DNA of 64,000 nt, from positions 161,572 through 225,571 of the forward strand of contig NZ_CAJTMT010000003.1 of the NCBI RefSeq assembly GCF_910577345.1. The letters are read 5' to 3'. This stretch comes from an uncultured Duncaniella sp. (GTDB lineage Bacteria; Bacteroidota; Bacteroidia; Bacteroidales; Muribaculaceae). This document shows, in pieces, positions 8,927-17,348 of the stretch. The translations under genes were made by a program, and so were the position numbers. Within the stretch, counting starts at the first letter, position 1. Each line of letters begins with the position of its first letter. The notes beneath the pieces are model-generated. The model was given only the letters and a program-made list of their open reading frames with translations, searched no databases and was not told where the DNA came from.

Positions 8927-8959
8927 ATTGACTCAACCGAGAAATTTTTGCTATCTTTG
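8927..8959 (+). promoter_or_regulatory. Promoter of the aldolase gene
   Basis: ATTG at 8927-8930, 21-bp spacer, TATCTTTG at 8952-8959. The leader is about 45 nt. Confidence 0.75.
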
Positions 8960-9011
8960 TGGCCATACAATTCTAATTACTTTTATTAACCAAATAACCT
9001 CTTAACTAAAA

Positions 9012-10007
9012 ATGACAAGTTATAAGGAATTAGGCCTCGTGAACACCAAGGAAATGTTTGCCAAGGCCATCAAGGGTGGTTATGCGATTCCCGCTTTCAA
9101 CTTCAACAACATGGAGCAGCTTCAGGCTATCATCAAGGCTGCTGCTGAGGAAAAATCACCCGTTATCCTTCAGGTTTCCAAAGGTGCCCGCAACTATGCA
9201 AATCCCCTTCTTCTCCGCTACATGGCTCAGGGCGCAGTAGAATATGCAAAGAGCCTCGGTTGGGAAAATCCCCAGATTGTTCTTCACCTCGACCACGGTG
9301 ACAGCTTCGAACTTTGCAAGGACTGCATCGAACATGGTTTCTCTTCAGTGATGATCGACGGTTCTCACCTCCCCTACGAGGAGAACGTTGCCCTCACAAA
9401 GAAGGTCTGCGACTATGCCCACCAGTATGACGTGACTGTAGAAGGTGAGCTCGGTGTGCTTGCAGGTGTTGAGGACGAAGTTTCTTCTGACCACCACACC
9501 TACACTGACCCTGAAGAAGTTATCGACTTCGCTACCCGTACAGGCGTTGACTCGCTCGCTATCTCAATCGGTACTTCTCACGGTGCTTACAAGTTCAAAC
9601 CCGAACAGTGCACCCGTGACGAGAACGGCCGTCTCGTTCCTCCCCCGCTGGCATTCAACGTGCTCGACGCAGTTATGGAGAAACTCCCCGGATTCCCCAT
9701 CGTGCTCCACGGTTCAAGCTCTGTTCCCCAGGAATATGTTGACGAAATCAACGAATACGGCGGCAAACTTCCCGATGCAATCGGTATCCCCGAAGAAGAG
9801 CTCCGCAAGGCTGCCAAGAGCGCCGTTTGCAAGATCAACATCGACTCTGACAGCCGTCTCGCTATGACCGCTGCTGTTCGCAAGGTCCTCGCTACCAAGC
9901 CCGCAGAGTTCGACCCCCGCAAATACCTCGGCCCGGCACGCGACGAAATGGAGAAACTCTACAAGCACAAAATCGTTGCCGTACTCGGTTCAAACGGTAA
10001 AGCTTAA
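9012..10007 (+). CDS. fba: Class II fructose-bisphosphate aldolase
   Basis: Zinc-dependent aldol cleavage of fructose-1,6-bisphosphate to DHAP and glyceraldehyde-3-phosphate in glycolysis. The 331-residue protein shows HLDHGDSFE (near 95; the catalytic Asp and a zinc His), VEGELGVLAGVED (near 140; active-site Glu region), SIGTSHGAYK (near 190; zinc His) and VLHGSSSVP (near 236; zinc His and phosphate-binding segment). Codon use is visibly more selective than in its neighbours, as for a highly expressed gene. It has its own promoter and terminator. Confidence 0.96.
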   Translation: MTSYKELGLVNTKEMFAKAIKGGYAIPAFNFNNMEQLQAIIKAAAEEKSPVILQVSKGARNYANPLLLRYMAQGAVEYAKSLGWENPQIVLHLDHGDSFELCKDCIEHGFSSVMIDGSHLPYEENVALTKKVCDYAHQYDVTVEGELGVLAGVEDEVSSDHHTYTDPEEVIDFATRTGVDSLAISIGTSHGAYKFKPEQCTRDENGRLVPPPLAFNVLDAVMEKLPGFPIVLHGSSSVPQEYVDEINEYGGKLPDAIGIPEEELRKAAKSAVCKINIDSDSRLAMTAAVRKVLATKPAEFDPRKYLGPARDEMEKLYKHKIVAVLGSNGKA

Positions 10008-10040
10008 TCCAGAAATTCTCCGGAAAGCGATATAAAATTT

Positions 10041-10086
10041 CGCCCGACACTTCTCAATCTGAAGTGCCGGGCGATTTCTTTTTCTT
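10041..10086 (+). terminator. Terminator after fba
   Basis: Perfect 13-bp arms CGCCCGACACTTC (10041-10053) and GAAGTGCCGGGCG (10061-10073), 7-nt loop, T-rich tail. It may also serve the convergent helicase gene. Confidence 0.85.
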
Positions 10087-10138
10087 AACGACCGACTGCC
10101 GAAGCTAAATCCAAAGCACCGCCAGTCGTACCCACGGA

Positions 10139-11581
10139 TTACGATTCCACGGAAGAATTACCGTGGCGCTTTTCCACCGGTTTCTTATTCCGATGCTGAT
10201 TGGTTCCTTTTCGGGCCGATGATTTCATCCCGGAATTACCGGTATGACTATTGCCGGGTGAAACAGTCGGTTTTTGATTGCGACTGTCATTTCGGACTGC
10301 CTTCTTTTGTCCCCCGCCGTCTGACTGTCGTTTTTGACCGCCTGACGATGGACGGCGCTTCTGATTTCCGGCAAATCCCCTGCCGCCACCACTACGCTGA
10401 CCGCGGCCACCGTTTCTCAACCGCTTCTTGGGTTCGTAGGCCGGAGCTTCCCCAAGTTCTGCCGGGACCTCCTGCTTGCGCACTTCATATCCCAAAAAGT
10501 CCTCAATCTGACCGAACTTTTCCTGCTCACGCTGACTGATGAGTGTGACGGCCATACCATCGGCATTGGCTCGGGCTGTACGGCCGATGCGGTGAACATA
10601 ATCCTCAGCCTCATGCGGCACATCATAGTTCACCACCATTGAAATATCATCTATATCGATACCGCGCGAGAGGATATCTGTCGCAACAAGTACATCCAGA
10701 CGGCCAGCACGGAAATCATGCAACACCTGGTCACGCTCGCTCTGCTCAAGATCAGAATGCATCTCGCCGGTCTTTATCTTTGCGCGACGAAGCTCACGGG
10801 TGAGTTCCTTGACCTTCAATTTTGAAGAAGAGAACACGATGACCCTCTGCGAATGGGCTGTGTTGAAAAGATGACGCAAAATCCCGCTCTTCTGCCCTTC
10901 ATGGCATACGAAAGCCGACTGGTCAATCTTCTCCGTCGGACGTGATACGGCAATCTTCACTTCCGCGGGATCATTCAGGATAGCCTTGGCCATCTGCTGG
11001 ATTTTCGGAGGCATGGTTGCCGAGAACATGAGGGTCTGGCGCTCTTTGGGCAACTGTTTGACAATCTGCATGATGTCATCATAAAAGCCCATATCGAGCA
11101 TACGGTCTGCCTCATCAAGAATGAAATACGACACCTTGGACAGGTCCACATAGCCCATCTGCAGATGGGCGAGCAAACGGCCAGGGGTGGCAATCACCAC
11201 ATCAGCCCCCATCTTAAGCCCGCGCTGCTGCCGGGCAAACGTAGCGCCATCCGTGCCACCATAAATAGCAACACTGCTGACAGGCACATAATAGGCAAAG
11301 CCCTCCATCTGGCGGTCAATCTGTTGGGCCAATTCACGAGTTGGCGACATCACGATACAGTTCACATAATCCTTCGCTTCCGGAAGATCAGCCAACATGT
11401 CGATTACGGGGAGAAGATATGCAGCCGTCTTTCCTGTTCCGGTCTGCGCTACGGCAATGAGGTCGCGTCCTTCGAGAATAACCGGAATTGCCTGTTCCTG
11501 TATGGGTGTGCACTCATCAAAACGCATCGCGTCGAGCGCATCTAATATATCGTCGCTTAAAGCCAGCTCGTCAAATTTCAT
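10139..11581 (-). CDS. DEAD-box ATP-dependent RNA helicase (RhlE-like)
   Basis: RNA duplex unwinding in ribosome assembly or mRNA turnover. The 480 residues contain the Q motif (CTPIQEQAIP), motif I AQTGTGKT (about 45-52), Ia PTRELAQ, Ib TPGRLL, II DEAD, III SAT, then in the second RecA domain the Ib/IV/V segment (ATDILSRGIDIDDIS) and VI HRIGRTAR. The C-terminal 100 residues are basic, rich in Gly, Arg, Lys, Asn and Gln, a low-complexity RNA-binding tail seen in RhlE-type helicases. The cytoplasmic protein has its own good promoter upstream. Confidence 0.93.
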   Translation of the reverse strand: MKFDELALSDDILDALDAMRFDECTPIQEQAIPVILEGRDLIAVAQTGTGKTAAYLLPVIDMLADLPEAKDYVNCIVMSPTRELAQQIDRQMEGFAYYVPVSSVAIYGGTDGATFARQQRGLKMGADVVIATPGRLLAHLQMGYVDLSKVSYFILDEADRMLDMGFYDDIMQIVKQLPKERQTLMFSATMPPKIQQMAKAILNDPAEVKIAVSRPTEKIDQSAFVCHEGQKSGILRHLFNTAHSQRVIVFSSSKLKVKELTRELRRAKIKTGEMHSDLEQSERDQVLHDFRAGRLDVLVATDILSRGIDIDDISMVVNYDVPHEAEDYVHRIGRTARANADGMAVTLISQREQEKFGQIEDFLGYEVRKQEVPAELGEAPAYEPKKRLRNGGRGQRSGGGRGFAGNQKRRPSSGGQKRQSDGGGQKKAVRNDSRNQKPTVSPGNSHTGNSGMKSSARKGTNQHRNKKPVEKRHGNSSVES

Positions 11582-11603
11582 ATTTACCTGTGTATTACAA
11601 TTG

Positions 11604-11635
11604 CAAAATTACTCAAAAGTTTCCTATGTGCCAAA
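11604..11635 (-). promoter_or_regulatory. Promoter of the DEAD-box helicase
   Basis: On the minus strand: TTTG (11632-11635), 20-bp spacer, TAATTTTG (11604-11611), giving a leader of about 15 nt. Confidence 0.75.
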
Positions 11636-11672
11636 AGAAGCCGACAGGCAATATGAAAGGCCGATGTAAAAT

Positions 11673-11760
11673 CACCGTAACAGGTATCCGCTATCGCTAT
11701 GATAAATGAAAAGAGTTTGGCAGAAAAGATTGAAAAGCGATAGCGGATGCCTGATCGGTG
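11673..11760. terminator. Long imperfect inverted repeat after the MetE-like gene
   Basis: Arms 11673-11698 and 11736-11760 (about 26 bp; inner 13 bp ATCCGCTATCGCT perfect, outer part with a few mismatches and one gap) enclose a 37-nt loop. It begins 6 bp after the stop of the MetE-like gene and only short T stretches follow. It could be a terminator or processing site that separates the B12 operon from the helicase. Confidence 0.5.
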
Positions 11761-11765
11761 ACAGG

Positions 11766-12848
11766 TCAAACGGCCGCGAGCTCTCTCAGCTTACGCCATT
11801 GATCCTCGTATATTAAAGCCCTTTCAGAATAGCTTGCCAATTTGAAACCGGTGCGTGTACTGATAGCCAGACGGGATGAATCTATGAACCGACCGACTTT
11901 ACTGACAACACTCCTTAATGAAACCGGATTGTCCTGCAAGGGGCTGTGCGCATCAGCCAGGCCAATCACCACAGCTTTTCCATCCGGAATGTGGCGCATA
12001 ACCTCAATGGCATAGTCGTTTCCGAGATCAAGGGGAATGAAAAATTTATCAACATTCAATGTAGCCAACGCATCCGGCATAATATTGTCCGGATAATTGA
12101 CATACTCCCATTCCGGCACAATCTTATCACCTCCGGAGAGATATATAGCTTTTTCCATTCCTTCCGGAATACCGTCCAGTGAGTCATTTATCACTCGTAA
12201 GAGCTCACCGTGCAGTTTGAGCAGGTCAACCCCACCTTGAAGCAAGCATTTTGTGTAATTATCATCACACATGAGACCGAGTGCAGTATCATCATATTGC
12301 AGTGAATCGCAGCCGAGTTCATGCAGCTTCAACGCAGTCAGACGATACGATTCAGCTATGTCATCTATCAGTGTATCAGGTGAGGAATAAAGTTTTTCCG
12401 GATGTCCGTTGGAAAGCGCGTAGATTTCCAGCAACAAGTCGGCCGGCGAGGGAAGCGATTGACGGCATCCGGCTCTTTGCGCAACCGTGTCGTAAAGAAA
12501 ACGGAAATCATCAAAGAATGGATGGTCAGGATTGAAGCCAATCCTTCCGATAAGGTGGATAAGATCTGTCGCACTCTCTACCGGCTGATATAATCGGCCT
12601 GTAGAGATATGTTCGCATGATATTCCATTCAGACCAAACCAAAAATCCTTGGCCCAATGCTTTCGCCTTAGCTCACCGGAGGTAACAAACGGCAGGCCAC
12701 AGGCTATCTGCCGTTCCACTATCCTCCTGACAGCCTCATCCTCAATAGCGACAAGCGATTCGCGGTCAATGATGCCACGTTCAAAGTCCCGACGGGCTGT
12801 GATTAGTACTTCATCAGGCAGAATGCTGCCGATTGCTTCTATTATCAT
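11766..12848 (-). CDS. MetE-like (methionine synthase II family) protein lacking zinc ligands
   Basis: A 360-residue relative of the short cobalamin-independent methionine synthase-like family (YxjG type, UROD/MetE fold). Family landmarks are present: LPFVTSGELRRKHWAKDF (52-69; usually TDGE.RR..W), LQYDDTALGLMC (183-194; usually LQ.DD) and the C-terminal EDQWRKL. In this family the catalytic zinc is held by an HxC in HLCRGN and a Cys in SPQCGF. Here these read YLSGG (236-240) and STRTGF (330-335), so His and both Cys are replaced. Canonical methyl transfer to homocysteine therefore looks unlikely. The gene is 24 bp downstream of the DASS transporter under a cobalamin riboswitch, so its expression should fall when B12 is abundant. 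The natural substrate is unknown. Confidence 0.75.
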   Translation of the reverse strand: MIIEAIGSILPDEVLITARRDFERGIIDRESLVAIEDEAVRRIVERQIACGLPFVTSGELRRKHWAKDFWFGLNGISCEHISTGRLYQPVESATDLIHLIGRIGFNPDHPFFDDFRFLYDTVAQRAGCRQSLPSPADLLLEIYALSNGHPEKLYSSPDTLIDDIAESYRLTALKLHELGCDSLQYDDTALGLMCDDNYTKCLLQGGVDLLKLHGELLRVINDSLDGIPEGMEKAIYLSGGDKIVPEWEYVNYPDNIMPDALATLNVDKFFIPLDLGNDYAIEVMRHIPDGKAVVIGLADAHSPLQDNPVSLRSVVSKVGRFIDSSRLAISTRTGFKLASYSERALIYEDQWRKLRELAAV

Positions 12849-12872
12849 GGTTACAGATATATTTATTGTGTT

Positions 12873-13439
12873 TTAGAATATTCCTTTGATACCACAGAAC
12901 ATCAGCACGATATAACCGAGAATCAGTCCGACCACCCCCATTATGAGACCGGTCTTGACCATATATTTCTGTTTTATGAATCCGGTCGCATCGGCAAGCG
13001 CGTTTGGTGGGGTTGAAATCGGAAGGATCATTGCAACCGATGAGCAAATGGCAACCCCGATGAGCAGAGTCGAAACACCTCCGAAGGGCGCAAGCTCGTC
13101 GGACATTGAGCCTCCGGCAATAGCGAGAATCGGAATGAAAAGTGCAGCAGTTGCTGTATGACTTATGAAGTTTGCCATGAGATAGCATAGCAATCCCGAG
13201 CCTACGAGCACTATCATCGGTGGCCATGCGGCGAATGGTACGGATTGGATAAGATGGGTCGCCAGACCGGACTCTTTCATAGCCACCCCAAGGGCAAATG
13301 CTCCTGCTATCATCCACAGAATGCTCCACGACAACTGCTCAAGATCTCGCTTGGTGATGATGCCGGCCATACAGAGCACCGCAACCGGAAGCATAGCCAC
13401 AACATTCGCATTGACCCCGTTATTGAATCCGTTAACCAA
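12873..13439 (-). pseudogene. DASS-type anion transporter, C-terminal part after frameshift
   Basis: This frame continues the transporter begun in the next entry: VNANVVAMLPVAVLCMAGII, then SWSILWMIAGAFALG, a conserved NFISHTATAALFIPI and a second SNT/SPP-type signature (ISTPPNALADATGF). It has no proper start: the frame opens within the upstream gene and the first usable codon is TTG. One missing base in a run of four G (C at 13415-13418 on the plus strand) explains the shift, because one added G fuses the two frames as TDSITGVNANVVA. It ends 24 bp before the MetE-like gene. Confidence 0.8.
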
Positions 13440-14386
13440 AGAAGAATGGTGACAGCGAAGGTGGCATATACCACCTTATCTTTCCAATGCGGACTATGAT
13501 TCGATTCAATCTGAAGATGTATCTCTTTCTGCTTGAACGGGAACAGTTTTTTCAAGACCAACCATGCGATGAAGAGCAAAACAAGTGTCAGAGGGACCAT
13601 TACCATCATCCACTTTCCGAAGCCTATTCCAAGATCCATACCGTTAGGATCGTTAAGAAATTTCAAGGCGATAGCATTCGGAGGCGTACCGATAGGGGTA
13701 CCCATTCCTCCAATATTCGCCCCTACAGGTATTGCCAGCGCCAGACCGATTTTCCCTTTCCCGTCAGCAGGAAGTGCGCTCAACACAGGCGCAAGGAAGG
13801 TGAGCATCATGGCAGCCGTAGCCGTATTACTGATGAACATGGAGAATATCGCGGTTACCAAAATGAACCCGAGCAACACATTTTCCGATTTTGTTCCGAA
13901 TGGCATGAGCATCACTTTCGCCAACTTCACGTCCAGTCCGGACTTTGTAGCCGCAATAGCAATTATGAAACCGCCGATAAACAGCATGATTGTCGGATCA
14001 GCAAAACAATGAAGGATATCGGTATTATTTATCAGATTGTCCATCTTCTTTCCATCGGGTCCTGACTGGAAAAACCAAAGGGCACTGTTTGACGTACAGA
14101 ACAGCAGCAGGACCACTACGACAAGTGATGTTGTCCACGCCGGAACGGCATCAAAAAGCCACATCAAAGCAGCAAATACAAAGATGGCAAGCACACGGTG
14201 TTCCACCGGCGATAATCCCGGCAACCCATACATATCCGATGGGGCAATCCAGAAAAATAATGGGATAGCGATAGCAAGGAAAAGCTTGAGAGCCTTGATG
14301 CCGATAGGATTGCGTTTGTTGCGATTCGCTTTTTTCCATCTGTGATAATCCTCGACCAGATGGAATCCATGAAACATTGTAAACAT
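13310..14386 (-). pseudogene. DASS-type anion:sodium symporter, N-terminal part (frameshifted)
   Basis: N-terminal two-thirds of a divalent-anion:Na+ symporter (SLC13/CitT family), an inner-membrane carrier for dicarboxylates, sulfate or similar anions. Seen here are repeated hydrophobic helices, the first signature FISNTATAAMMLTFLAPVLS and the PxGTPPNAIA motif that binds the substrate carboxylate and Na+. After residue about 322 (LLWLTDSITGS) the frame leaves the family sequence, and the expected continuation lies in the other frame. Together the two parts would give about 504 residues, the normal family length. This may be a real inactivating mutation or a sequencing error in a G homopolymer. 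It is the first large gene after the cobalamin riboswitch. Confidence 0.8.
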
Positions 14387-14398
14387 ATCCTCACAACA

Positions 14399-14596
14399 CT
14401 ACATGGTTGAGAATTTCGTACTTATCCCTGAAATACGGCTTTCTGCATCTGAAACAGCTTCACTGCGATACAGAACGCCACCGGAGTTGTAGACGGGAAA
14501 CGAATTTTTGTGACACTCCGTAAATGATGGACTGTCACATCTTCTGGCAGCAAGGAATCCAAACAGGAACTCCTTTTCGCACCTTGAACACTTCAT
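14399..14596 (-). CDS. Possible small Cys-rich protein in the riboswitch operon
   Basis: A 65-codon frame starting MKCSRCEKEFLFGFLAARRC and ending 12 bp before the transporter start. It contains CxxC (Cys3, Cys6) and further Cys at 20 and 29, a possible zinc-ribbon-like pattern. Position and spacing fit an operon gene between riboswitch and transporter. No family is recognised, no ribosome-binding site is obvious and the C-terminal half is low in distinctive features, so it could be chance. Confidence 0.3.
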   Translation of the reverse strand: MKCSRCEKEFLFGFLAARRCDSPSFTECHKNSFPVYNSGGVLYRSEAVSDAESRISGISTKFSTM

Positions 14597-14821
14597 AAAA
14601 TGATAATGAGGTTTTAAGGTGGAAAAGATTAAAGACGGAAGAAACGGAATATTCAAAGGACCGGACATGACAAACCGGCCACGGCATCAAGAGACCGTAG
14701 CTGCCATTCAGAACCATGCCGGAATTTTCGTCCCGACATTCAGCCGAAATTGCTTGTATTTGACTGTCGTTTCTCCTCACTTCAAAATCTAATCCACGAG
14801 ATTATTGAAATAAAATCCGTC

Positions 14822-14981
14822 TGGCAGGTCTCCTGACTTATCCCATGTCACCGGCACCTTCCCATCGAAATATCCGACAGTGGCATAAAGCCGGTGATTT
14901 TTAGGAATCACAGTAGCGGGTCTGTCCCGGATTCTCACCGGGTTCCCTATTAATCGCGTCTCCGCGAACCAAAACGTACCG
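14822..14981 (-). promoter_or_regulatory. Cobalamin (B12) riboswitch
   Basis: Reading the minus strand, the conserved core AATAGGGAACCCGGTGAGAA continues with TCCGGGACAGACCCGC and TACTGT, followed by GCCACTG, GGGAAGG and the B12 box AGTCAGGAGACCTGCC at about 14823-14838. All diagnostic blocks of the cobalamin aptamer are present in order. It precedes the transporter/MetE-like operon. From family knowledge, adenosyl- or another cobalamin binding represses the downstream genes. A weak hairpin near 14790-14810 might be the expression platform. The rest of 14597-14820 shows no other feature. Confidence 0.95.
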
Positions 14982-15013
14982 CAAAATTAAACAATAATAT
15001 TTATTCGGCCAAA
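14982..15013 (-). promoter_or_regulatory. Promoter of the riboswitch operon
   Basis: On the minus strand: TTTG (15010-15013), 20-bp spacer, TAATTTTG (14982-14989), placing the transcription start just before the aptamer. Confidence 0.8.
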
Positions 15014-15110
15014 TATCCATAGTGGCCAACCCTATTATCCGAACATCAATTTCATCTAAAATGACCCCGCGAACTATACTCCAAACGGACATATCAATCC
15101 CTCTATTTAC

Positions 15111-15156
15111 AATCAGGGCTGACTCCTATCAAAAAAGGAATCAGCCCCTGATTTTA
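15111..15156. terminator. Hairpin after the M48 protease gene
   Basis: AATCAGGGCTGACTCCT (15111-15127) pairs, with small imperfections, with AGGAATCAGCCCCTGATT (15136-15153). Followed by TTT on the plus side. Confidence 0.6.
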
Positions 15157-15242
15157 TCATTCGGCGAATAATATTAACTGACGGTGATGAATTACACCTA
15201 TATAATATATAATATTAAAGCCTCAAATCTTTCAATAAAATA

Positions 15243-16043
15243 TTATTTTTCAGCAGCCGGACGGGGGATGCCGTCTTTCTCACAGCGTTCAGTCATCCTT
15301 TTTATACGGGCTGCTGTCTCGGGATGTGATGAGAACATCTTTGAAATATAGCTTGAGCTTCCTCCGGATTGGCCTTCCATATTCTGGAACTTTTCAAATG
15401 CCTGTACCATGCCCCAGGGATTCTTGCCATTAGCTTTCAAAAATTCATAGCCATAATCATCAGCTTCCGATTCCTGCTTCTGCGAATATTTTGCATCTAT
15501 CAGTGACTGGCTCAAAGCCATCAACTGCGATTCTGTAAGAGCAGCCGCCTTGCCACCGGTTGCAGCAATACCGTCTTTCAAAGCATCGCTGAGGAGCGTT
15601 GTGCGGAACGCGTTTTTAGAATGATGCTTGGCGACATGGCCGATTTCATGACCGATAATGCCCAGCAACTCATCATCGCTCATTATATCCATGAGTGACG
15701 AGAACACACGGACACTGCCGTCGGCACACGCAAAAGCATTGACATCAATAACCTTATATACTTTAAAATTCAAAGGAATACCATCGGCATCATTGAGACC
15801 CTCAGTTAGCTTCATCAAGCGCACGGTATAGGGGTCATCGGCCTCAGCCACAGGATTATTCTTATCCATCCAGTCAACCGACTCTTTAACATAGGCAGCC
15901 ATTTCACTGTCTGTAAGCGTGGCCGCTTTAACAGCCTTCACACCGGCACCGATTGCCTTTCCAAGATTGAACTGAGCTGAAACAGGAGCAGCAGCGCTGA
16001 GTGCCACTGCAACGGCAAATGTCTTTAATAAGTTCTTTTTCAT
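15243..16043 (-). CDS. M48-family zinc metalloprotease, exported
   Basis: Exported peptidase of the YggG/LoiP-HtpX clan, probably in envelope protein quality control. The start at 16043 (MKKNLLKTFAVAVALSAAAP) gives a 267-aa protein with a clear signal peptide cleaved near VSA-Q; the upstream in-frame extension overlaps the promoter and is rejected. The zinc site is HEIGHVAKHH (HExxH), with the third ligand Glu in the EADDYGYEFL segment, the usual spacing for M48. There is no lipobox, unlike E. coli LoiP, so a soluble periplasmic protein is expected. Divergent from the esterase gene. Confidence 0.9.
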   Translation of the reverse strand: MKKNLLKTFAVAVALSAAAPVSAQFNLGKAIGAGVKAVKAATLTDSEMAAYVKESVDWMDKNNPVAEADDPYTVRLMKLTEGLNDADGIPLNFKVYKVIDVNAFACADGSVRVFSSLMDIMSDDELLGIIGHEIGHVAKHHSKNAFRTTLLSDALKDGIAATGGKAAALTESQLMALSQSLIDAKYSQKQESEADDYGYEFLKANGKNPWGMVQAFEKFQNMEGQSGGSSSYISKMFSSHPETAARIKRMTERCEKDGIPRPAAEK

Positions 16044-16123
16044 TTGAAAAACATCTTTGAGTTTTTGTTGATTTGGTCTGTGCGTATGTCTTCTTTGCAG
16101 ATGACATATATGTTTCGGAGGGA

Positions 16124-16160
16124 CAAATTTAGATAAATCCAATGACTTTTGCTATATTTG
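16124..16160. promoter_or_regulatory. Back-to-back M48 and esterase promoters
   Basis: Minus-strand TAAATTTG at 16124-16131 toward the protease and plus-strand TATATTTG at 16153-16160 toward the esterase, separated by 21 bp, the same geometry as between gyrA and clpC. No clear -33 TTTG exists for either; TTTA at 16128-16131 is a weak candidate for the plus promoter. Confidence 0.6.
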
Positions 16161-16217
16161 CGGACAAATTATCCACACTTTAAAACTCAATCACCCTTCA
16201 ATAACCGTGATAATATC

Positions 16218-17009
16218 ATGATTAAAAAACTACTCAAATATCTGGCTGTGTGCCTCTCGTTCATTTCAATTGCCACAGTTGTAAACGCGCAGACCCGAGT
16301 CATCAAGATTGCAAATCCAAAGATGACTGTCTTTCTCCCTCCCAAGGGCCTTGAATCAGGAAAAGCACTTATCGCACTTCCGGGAGGAGGCTACTCCCAT
16401 CTCGCCGTCAACCATGAGGGCTTCCATTGGGCTCCATTTTTCAACAAGGAGGGTGTGGCATACGCCGTCCTTGAATATTCAATGCCCAAAAGCGACCCAT
16501 CAATACCGATGAAAGATGTCGAAGCCGCATTCAAAATCATGGCGGACAGCGCAGCCAACTGGGGCTTCCGCCCTGACAGCATCGGCATCATGGGCTCATC
16601 GGCCGGAGGACATCTTGCCTCGACTGTCTCCACTCACCCGACCGAAATATGCCAACCCGCCTTCCAGATACTCTTCTACCCTGTCATCTCGATGAACCCC
16701 GAAATCACCCACAAAGGCTCACGCAAAGGCTTCCTCGGTGAAAACCCCTCAGAAGAACTGGAGAAAACCTACTCTTCCGAACAGCAAGTGACCGCCTCTA
16801 CCCCGCGCGCTCTTATGCTCCTCAGCAGCGACGACAAGACAGTTGTCCCCGCCAACAGCCTACGGTATTACGAATCCCTCATCAAAGCCGGCGTTCCGGC
16901 ATCAATCCACATCTATCCCACCGGCGGTCATGGATGGGGTTACCGTGACACATTCAAATACCATCAGAACGTCCTCGACGAAATCTCGGCATGGCTTAAA
17001 AGCTTTTGA
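16218..17009 (+). CDS. Exported alpha/beta-hydrolase (esterase, acetyl-xylan-esterase-like)
   Basis: Serine esterase of 263 residues with an N-terminal signal peptide (MIKKLLKYLAVCLSFISIAT, cleavage near VNA-Q). The oxyanion motif PGGGYSHLAV is followed by the nucleophile elbow GSSAGGHLAS, an acid in SSDDKTV and the catalytic His in GGHGWGY. This pattern fits the BD-FAE/acetyl-xylan esterase-like group that removes acyl groups from glycans, but the substrate is not determinable. The start at 16218 is chosen because the upstream in-frame ATG at 16149 precedes the -7 element. Monocistronic as far as visible. Confidence 0.85.
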   Translation: MIKKLLKYLAVCLSFISIATVVNAQTRVIKIANPKMTVFLPPKGLESGKALIALPGGGYSHLAVNHEGFHWAPFFNKEGVAYAVLEYSMPKSDPSIPMKDVEAAFKIMADSAANWGFRPDSIGIMGSSAGGHLASTVSTHPTEICQPAFQILFYPVISMNPEITHKGSRKGFLGENPSEELEKTYSSEQQVTASTPRALMLLSSDDKTVVPANSLRYYESLIKAGVPASIHIYPTGGHGWGYRDTFKYHQNVLDEISAWLKSF

Positions 17010-17200
17010 GCGCCATGCAGGACATAATACATGTACCACATTATAATATTAGAACTACCCTATATTACAACCACTACATGTCAGAACCGCTCCGGCCATC
17101 TACCACCGCTCTCTGATATTAGAATCACCCCGTCCACACCTATTTTACCGCATTAATTCAGGCAGATTTAAAAGGCAAATATCAAAATTTTCGCACCAAA

Positions 17201-17232
17201 TTTGGAAAATCCCCAAAAACTTCATACCTTTG
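17201..17232 (+). promoter_or_regulatory. Promoter of tRNA-Gln
   Basis: TTTG at 17201-17204, 20-bp spacer, TACCTTTG at 17225-17232. Nothing else was recognised in 17010-17200. Confidence 0.8.
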
Positions 17233-17277
17233 CATCGCTTTAGAGCAGACCATGCGTCTGCTTTGGGCACTAAGGAT

Positions 17278-17348
17278 TGTCTTATGGTGTAATGGTAGCA
17301 CTGCAGTTTTTGGTTCTGCCTGTCTTGGTTCGAATCCAGGTAAGACAA
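17278..17348 (+). tRNA. tRNA-Gln (TTG)
   Basis: Acceptor TGTCTTA (17278-17284) pairs with TAAGACA (17341-17347), discriminator A17348. The anticodon loop TTTTGGT gives anticodon TTG; the T-arm is CTTGG-TTCGAAT-CCAGG. CCA is not encoded. 71 nt. The 3' acceptor strand is also the outer end of a perfect 30-bp palindrome (next entry). Confidence 0.93.

Noticed and set aside
14535..14780. 81-codon minus frame just after the B12 riboswitch
   Set aside because: No recognisable motif, and it conflicts with the better placed small Cys-rich frame.
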